Source: JBFIHF01 sp964411125
Lineage (GTDB): Bacteria; Myxococcota_A; Bradymonadia; Bradymonadales; Bradymonadaceae
NCBI GenBank assembly: GCA_964411125.1
Contig: CAYPJU010000083.1
Coordinates: 1-27,171 of the forward strand
Length of the DNA: 27,171 nt
Direction of reading: 5' to 3'
Both the position numbers and the translations under genes were made by a program. This document shows positions 23,279-27,171 of this stretch, piece after piece; within the stretch, counting starts at the first letter, position 1; each line of letters starts with the position of its first letter. The notes beneath the pieces were generated by a model. The model was not told where the DNA came from. It saw nothing but the letters and a program-made list of their open reading frames with translations, and did no database searches.

Positions 23279-24863
23279 GGACGAGCACGAGCCAGAAGAG
23301 AATCGCCGAGGTGGGTGCGCCGCGGCTGGTGGCGCAACATCCCTTCTTCGGGACGAATTCGTCGGCGCGGCCTGCGTCCCCGGCGTCCATGTCGACCTCG
23401 AAGCCGAAGTCGCGCCCCAGATTGTAGGGGAGCGGCGTCACGTCGATGACCGAGCCCGTCGAGTCGTCTGCCTCGACGACCTCGAACTCGAGCCCCTCCC
23501 CCACCGAACGCCACACTCCCATCTGATCTAGCGTCTCGACGTAGGCGCACCAGGTGCCGAGCCCGAACCTGGCGTCGACGACCTGCTCGCTCTGCACGAC
23601 GATCGACTGGTCGGCGCCGAGAGCGACCGACTCTTCGACGGCGAAATCGTAGTCGTCCTGATCGCCCGGCTGGCACGGTCCGCGTGAGCCGCGGACGACG
23701 ATCCGTGACAGCGCGACGGGACCCGCACCTGCATTTCGCACCGTGGCGGTGACGATGAGTTCGTCGCCCACCTCGACCGCGGCGGGATCGACGGCGAGGT
23801 CGGCAAGCTCGACGTCTTCGGGGTCTCCTTGCTCCAGGACGGTGAGACCAGCGTCGAAGCCGACGGTTCCGGTTCCGCCGGTGCTCGTGAGCCCTTCGAC
23901 GCGAGTGGGCGCCGTGAGGAGCGACTCCGAAGTCGCCACGAGAGCCGCGTCGGCGGGGTCGATCCAATGGACTCTGTGGTTCGTGTGGGGGCGCACCCAT
24001 TCGCCGGGCTCGAAGGTCGCGACGGCGACGAGGCCCGAAGCGAGCATTCTCGCGCTCGCGAGTTCGCCGTTCATCGCGGGATAGTCGGCCGCCGCCCATT
24101 CGCCGACGACCTCGCCGGATTGCGTGAGCTCCAGCACGGCGTAGCGAGTGGTGACGAGTAGATTACCGTTCGCGAGGCCCTGAAGATCTCGCAGCCCGTC
24201 GAGCTCCGGCACCACGATGGCCTGGTCGCTCGACTCCAGATGCTCGGCGCTCTCGAACTCGGCGAACGGCTCGACCTCGAGGCTACTGCCGAGCTGGACC
24301 GCGGAGACTCCAGCGGAGGGCCAGTTCAGCGCGACCGCCACGACATTGTCGGGCATCGCGATGACCTGGACGACGCGGGCCGTGCTCGAGGCGATCGACA
24401 GGGGACGAAACCAGGAGACGGTCTGCGTCGACGCGCGTCGGATCGCTACGCCAGATGGATCCGCCATCAGCAGGAGCGACGGTTCACCGACCGAGAAGTA
24501 GGAAGCGACCGACGCGGCGGAGACTCGCTGGAACTGCCCGGTGGGGTCGTACACCAGGGTGAACTCGGAGCCGTCGGCTCTCGTGACGACGACGCCGCGG
24601 CCGCTGACATCGGAGAGCAGGTACGAGCCGTCGCGCAGGATCTTGATGTCGCCAATCTCGACGGGGCCGACCTCGGCCGGGACGACCCGGCGCGTCCCCA
24701 GGTTGATGGCTCGCACTTCGGGTTGCCGCGCGATGTCGAACGCCGCCACGCGCTCGACGCCGCCGGAGCCGAGCACGACGACGGCATCGGCCGACTGTGC
24801 CGCGGCGAGCGCGGCGCCGAAGGTGACGGCGGTGAAGGTCAGGAGCGCGGAAAACTTTCGCAT
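23232..24863 (-). CDS. Secreted protein with CARDB-like domain and MYXO-CTERM-like sorting tail
   Basis: This 543-residue protein has a Sec signal (MRKFSALLTFTAVTFGAALA, cleavage near AAAQS). A GTG start at 24902, just after the upstream gene's stop, would add 13 residues and spoil the signal. The main body (about 25-360) is beta-rich with repeated strand patterns that may form a propeller. Residues about 370-470 look like a CARDB-type beta sandwich (DLAVDPAAVEVGDELIVTATV). The C-terminus has KKGCC, a hydrophobic stretch ILFWLVLVLMV, then an Arg-rich end, matching the MYXO-CTERM pattern of surface anchoring by a rhombosortase/myxosortase-like enzyme. Function beyond surface display is unknown. 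The last 47 bases overlap the convergent IgGFc-domain gene. Confidence 0.83.
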   Translation of the reverse strand: MRKFSALLTFTAVTFGAALAAAQSADAVVVLGSGGVERVAAFDIARQPEVRAINLGTRRVVPAEVGPVEIGDIKILRDGSYLLSDVSGRGVVVTRADGSEFTLVYDPTGQFQRVSAASVASYFSVGEPSLLLMADPSGVAIRRASTQTVSWFRPLSIASSTARVVQVIAMPDNVVAVALNWPSAGVSAVQLGSSLEVEPFAEFESAEHLESSDQAIVVPELDGLRDLQGLANGNLLVTTRYAVLELTQSGEVVGEWAAADYPAMNGELASARMLASGLVAVATFEPGEWVRPHTNHRVHWIDPADAALVATSESLLTAPTRVEGLTSTGGTGTVGFDAGLTVLEQGDPEDVELADLAVDPAAVEVGDELIVTATVRNAGAGPVALSRIVVRGSRGPCQPGDQDDYDFAVEESVALGADQSIVVQSEQVVDARFGLGTWCAYVETLDQMGVWRSVGEGLEFEVVEADDSTGSVIDVTPLPYNLGRDFGFEVDMDAGDAGRADEFVPKKGCCATSRGAPTSAILFWLVLVLMVARRPSATGRARR

Positions 24864-24905
24864 CAGATCGGCATAGTACGGTGAGGTCGAGTGCGTTTCC
24901 ACCGC

Positions 24906-25370
24906 TCAGCGTCGGCTCTGCTTGCGGCGTTTCATGAACTCGTCCTGGATCGCGCCCCCGAGGTCACGCTCGTCGGCGCGGGCGCGTTGCGCGGTGAGTT
25001 CGTCCTCGGCAGGCACCCAGCGGGGCGCTTCGTCGGTGCGGTCGCGTCGCTGGTACTCGGCGATGACCCGCATCACGAGCCCCGTCTTGCCGGCCGGAAT
25101 TCCCCGGGCGACGAACCGGCGGCGCAGCTCGGAGTTCAACTCTTCCCACTCACCGACCACGACGGCAGCCTCCTCTTCGGCGACGGCGACTTCGATGTCG
25201 CGTACGTCGTAGGTGTGCAGGATGGAGTTCCAGAGGAGCTCGGCGTCCGTCGCCGGTTCGGTCAGTGGGGCACGCTCGGTGTCGGCGCCCGTCGTCCGGC
25301 ACGCCCCGAGAGCCACGCTTCCGAGCGCGAGGGCGGCCAGCAGCACGACGCTTCGCACGTCGTGCGTCAC
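24906..25370 (-). CDS. Small lipoprotein of unknown function
   Basis: This protein of about 154 residues starts at the GTG at 25370 (AGG 7 bases upstream), chosen because it places a lipoprotein signal (VVLLAALALGSVALGAC, Cys at about 24) at the N-terminus; a GTG at 25358 is also possible. The mature part is charged and helical (AEEEAAVVVGEWEELNSELRRRF; DELTAQRARADERDLGGA), ending KRRKQSRR. No family is recognised. It is divergent from the TPR lipoprotein with only about 52 bases between the starts, and it ends 42 bases before the MYXO-CTERM protein start, probably in one operon with it. Confidence 0.72.
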   Translation of the reverse strand: MTHDVRSVVLLAALALGSVALGACRTTGADTERAPLTEPATDAELLWNSILHTYDVRDIEVAVAEEEAAVVVGEWEELNSELRRRFVARGIPAGKTGLVMRVIAEYQRRDRTDEAPRWVPAEDELTAQRARADERDLGGAIQDEFMKRRKQSRR

Positions 25371-25422
25371 GAGGAAACCTGTTATGGTACCGCGTCGCAC
25401 CAGCACTCTCCGGAGAATTCTC

Positions 25423-26214
25423 ATGCGTCGTATCACGGTGTTGCTCGTATTGCTCATGGTTCTGTCCGCCTGCGGAAAGAAGAACCAACGGAAGGTCGAA
25501 GTCGTCGAGCCCGAACCCGAGGGCCCCACGGCCCAGGAGCTCTTCGTGAAAGCGAATCGGTCGCTGGAAAAGTCCGACTGGCCCGCCGCGATCGAGTACT
25601 ACGACGACGCCGTCGAGGTCGACCCGAACCACTGGGAGGCGCACATGAACCGTGGGATCGCACTCTCGCGGCTCGGAAAGTTCTCCCCCGCGATCGACGC
25701 GTTCAACTCCGCGCTGAAGGCGGGCGGGGACAAGCACGCCATCTTCTTCTTCAATCTGGGCAATCTCTACCAGGACCGGGGGATGTATTCGGAGGCGATC
25801 GACGCGTATCGCATGGCGCTCTCGGTCGGAGACGCGCGTGACGTCGACACGCTCCTGAATCTCGCTGCCGCCTACGTGTTCATCCGCCGCTACGACGACG
25901 CGGTGGCGACGTACGAGTACCTTCGGACGGTCGCGCCCGACGACGCCCGTCCGGTACATGGGCTGGGGCTCGTGTCGCAGGTGAACGAGCAGTTCGCCGT
26001 CGCGGTGCAACACTACGAAGACGCACACGCGATCGACCCGTCCTACGCGCTCTCGTACTACAACAAGAGCCGTTGTCTCGCCGCGATGGGGGAGTGGGAT
26101 CGCGCCATCGACACGCTGCAGGCTTATAAGCAGATGGACACGTCCGACGCGATGAAGCGACGAGCCGAGACGCTCATCCGCGTCTACGAGACCGAAAAGA
26201 CGAAGCAACCGTGA
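25423..26214 (+). CDS. TPR-repeat lipoprotein
   Basis: This 263-residue protein starts at the ATG at 25423, with GGAG 7 bases upstream; the longer frame would run back through the divergent gene. The signal MRRITVLLVLLMVLSAC gives lipobox LSAC (Cys17). After a Pro/Glu-rich linker come about six tetratricopeptide repeats from residue 38 to 250, for example WPAAIEYYDDAVEVDPNHW, MYSEAIDAYRMALSVGD, YDDAVATYEYLRTVAPDD and WDRAIDTLQAYKQMD. It would sit at the inner leaflet of the outer membrane, or in the inner membrane, and act as a protein-protein scaffold. The partner is unknown. The FHA gene follows 70 bases downstream. Confidence 0.92.
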   Translation: MRRITVLLVLLMVLSACGKKNQRKVEVVEPEPEGPTAQELFVKANRSLEKSDWPAAIEYYDDAVEVDPNHWEAHMNRGIALSRLGKFSPAIDAFNSALKAGGDKHAIFFFNLGNLYQDRGMYSEAIDAYRMALSVGDARDVDTLLNLAAAYVFIRRYDDAVATYEYLRTVAPDDARPVHGLGLVSQVNEQFAVAVQHYEDAHAIDPSYALSYYNKSRCLAAMGEWDRAIDTLQAYKQMDTSDAMKRRAETLIRVYETEKTKQP

Positions 26215-26284
26215 AGCCCGCTCAGTCTTGATCGACTCGGGTGCCCGGCGTAACCTGCCGACGCCCCTACCCATAGAGGTTCCC

Positions 26285-27067
26285 ATGTCGAACGCGCAGG
26301 TTTGTGCCAATTGCGGCGCTATCGTCCCCGACGGTCATCACTTCTGCGGACGCTGCGGCGCGCGCTACGCCGCCGATGGTACCAGCACCTCCAACGAGAC
26401 GATGTTCTTCGGAGCTCTGCAGGCACCCGGTCGCGCGAAGCTCATTCTGATCCGGGGCGAAGGGATCGAGGGGCTCAGCTATCACCTCAACGCTACCGAA
26501 CACGTCGCCGGCCGCAAGCAGGGAGCGATCCTCTTCCCCGAGGACAATTACCTCAGCCCCAAGCACGCATCGTTCGTCTATCGCGACAACATTCTCTACC
26601 TGCGCGACGAAGGGAGCCACAACGGCACCTACCTGCGTATCCGCGAGCCGCGGGTCATCGATCACGGCACCGAGATCATGGCGGGCGAGCAGCTCCTCCG
26701 GATCGAGCCGCTGGCGCTCCGGCGGGAGTATCCGATGCGCGAAGACACCTTGATGTATATCAGCCCGCCCAAAGACTATAAGTTCCGGATCATCCAGATC
26801 CTGCGCTCCGGTCGCCCAGGCGCGAGCTTCTGCTCCACCAGTAACGACGTCCTCATCGGTCGTGAAGGCTGCGACATGAACTTCCCCGAGGACCGTCACA
26901 TGTCGCGCAAACACGTTCGTCTCAAGTGGACCGACAAAGGTATCCGCGTCGAAGACGCCGACTCCAAGAACGGCACGTTCGTACGAATCGCCGACGAAGA
27001 ACAGCTCAACCACGGGGACTACGTCTACTTCGGCAGCGAGCTGATGCGCGTCGAGATCAACGGTTAG
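26285..27067 (+). CDS. Zinc-ribbon protein with two FHA domains
   Basis: This 260-residue protein starts at the ATG at 26285 with AGAGG 5 bases upstream. An N-terminal zinc ribbon has CxxC twice (Cys7, 10, 21, 24). FHA domain 1 (about 52-140) has the phosphothreonine-binding set Arg77 (VAGR), Ser91-x2-His94 (SPKH) and Asn113 (HNGTYLRI). FHA domain 2 (about 165-258) has Arg193 (IGR), Ser207-x2-His210 (SRKH) and Asn229 (KNGTFVRI). Both sets are complete, so both domains can probably bind phosphothreonine peptides made by Ser/Thr kinases, which are plentiful in Myxococcota. No kinase is in the window. It is cytoplasmic, as no signal is seen. The stop codon overlaps the base of a strong hairpin. 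Confidence 0.93.
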   Translation: MSNAQVCANCGAIVPDGHHFCGRCGARYAADGTSTSNETMFFGALQAPGRAKLILIRGEGIEGLSYHLNATEHVAGRKQGAILFPEDNYLSPKHASFVYRDNILYLRDEGSHNGTYLRIREPRVIDHGTEIMAGEQLLRIEPLALRREYPMREDTLMYISPPKDYKFRIIQILRSGRPGASFCSTSNDVLIGREGCDMNFPEDRHMSRKHVRLKWTDKGIRVEDADSKNGTFVRIADEEQLNHGDYVYFGSELMRVEING

Positions 27068-27099
27068 CGTTGCGCGCGCGCTTTGCGCGCGGCAACGCT
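27066..27099 (+). terminator. Strong hairpin at the end of the FHA gene
   Basis: AGCGTTG/CAACGCT forms the outer stem and CGCGCGC/GCGCGCG the inner stem around a GCTTT loop, with one bulged G. It begins on the second base of the TAG stop. No T tract follows; GGGGG does. It may stop transcription or protect the mRNA end. Confidence 0.5.
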
Positions 27100-27171
27100 G
27101 GGGGAACGCGCTTCGCGCGTTGTGGGAACGCCTGCGGCGTTGTGGGAACGCCTGCGGCGTTGTGGGAACGC
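27100..27171. repeat. 20-bp tandem hairpin repeats running out of the window
   Basis: After AACGCGC-TTC-GCGCGTT (27105-27121), the unit TGTGGGAACGCCTGCGGCGT repeats with exact 20-base spacing from 27121 to the window end (two full copies and a part). Each unit forms AACGCC-TGC-GGCGTT. The array continues outside the window, so copy number is unknown. Confidence 0.9.

Noticed and set aside
24864..24902. GTG start at 24902 for the MYXO-CTERM-like protein
   Set aside because: It adds 13 polar residues before a clean signal peptide and has no better ribosome site, although its position just after the upstream stop keeps it possible.

Overview
The window is GC-rich DNA, most likely from a myxobacterium-like organism (Myxococcota or a related former deltaproteobacterial lineage). 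The evidence is several lipoproteins with Asn/Gly/Thr linkers and PPC-like domains, an IgGFc-binding-domain lipoprotein, a secreted protein ending in a MYXO-CTERM-like tail (Cys, hydrophobic stretch, Arg cluster), and a zinc-ribbon/double-FHA protein. A 100-N gap inside a tandem repeat shows that this is a scaffolded draft assembly.

Layout from left to right. Positions 1-2312 (minus) hold the 5' part of a large lipoprotein that combines two CpaB/RcpC-like modules with a YfbK-type VWA domain; its 3' end lies outside the window. Positions 2429-4044 (minus) are a fumarylacetoacetate hydrolase-family gene and a maiA-like gene, a pair for the end of tyrosine/homogentisate breakdown. Positions 4325-6937 (minus) are an ElaA-like acetyltransferase and a PPC-domain lipoprotein interrupted by the gap. 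Positions 7291-10271 (plus) are a HAD-type 5'-nucleotidase translationally coupled to a periplasmic HtrA/DegP-like protease.

Positions 10282-15016 (minus) form a tight six-gene run: a cysteine-synthase homologue with a ruined PLP site, a MoaD/ThiS-like carrier ending in Gly-Gly, an intact CysM-like enzyme, a JAMM (M67) peptidase, holB and ricT. The carrier, CysM and JAMM genes match the CysO-CysM-Mec route of cysteine synthesis known from Mycobacterium tuberculosis. The added pseudoenzyme as first gene, behind a promoter with an inverted repeat, is the most interesting system in the window. Positions 15101-17409 (minus) are a histidine kinase and its OmpR-family regulator.

Positions 17410-18772 are about 1.36 kb without a convincing gene, between divergent operons. 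This stretch holds a 28-29 bp tandem array whose units fold as hairpins, a strong isolated hairpin and a tiny MKHH reading frame. Positions 18773-23278 (plus) are a GAF-like protein, an EamA transporter and an IgGFc-binding-domain lipoprotein. Positions 23232-25370 (minus) are a secreted MYXO-CTERM-like protein and a small lipoprotein. Positions 25423-27067 (plus) are a TPR lipoprotein and a zinc-ribbon/double-FHA protein, followed by a hairpin-repeat array that runs out of the window.

All family assignments come from reading motifs by eye. No database search, structure prediction or alignment program was run.
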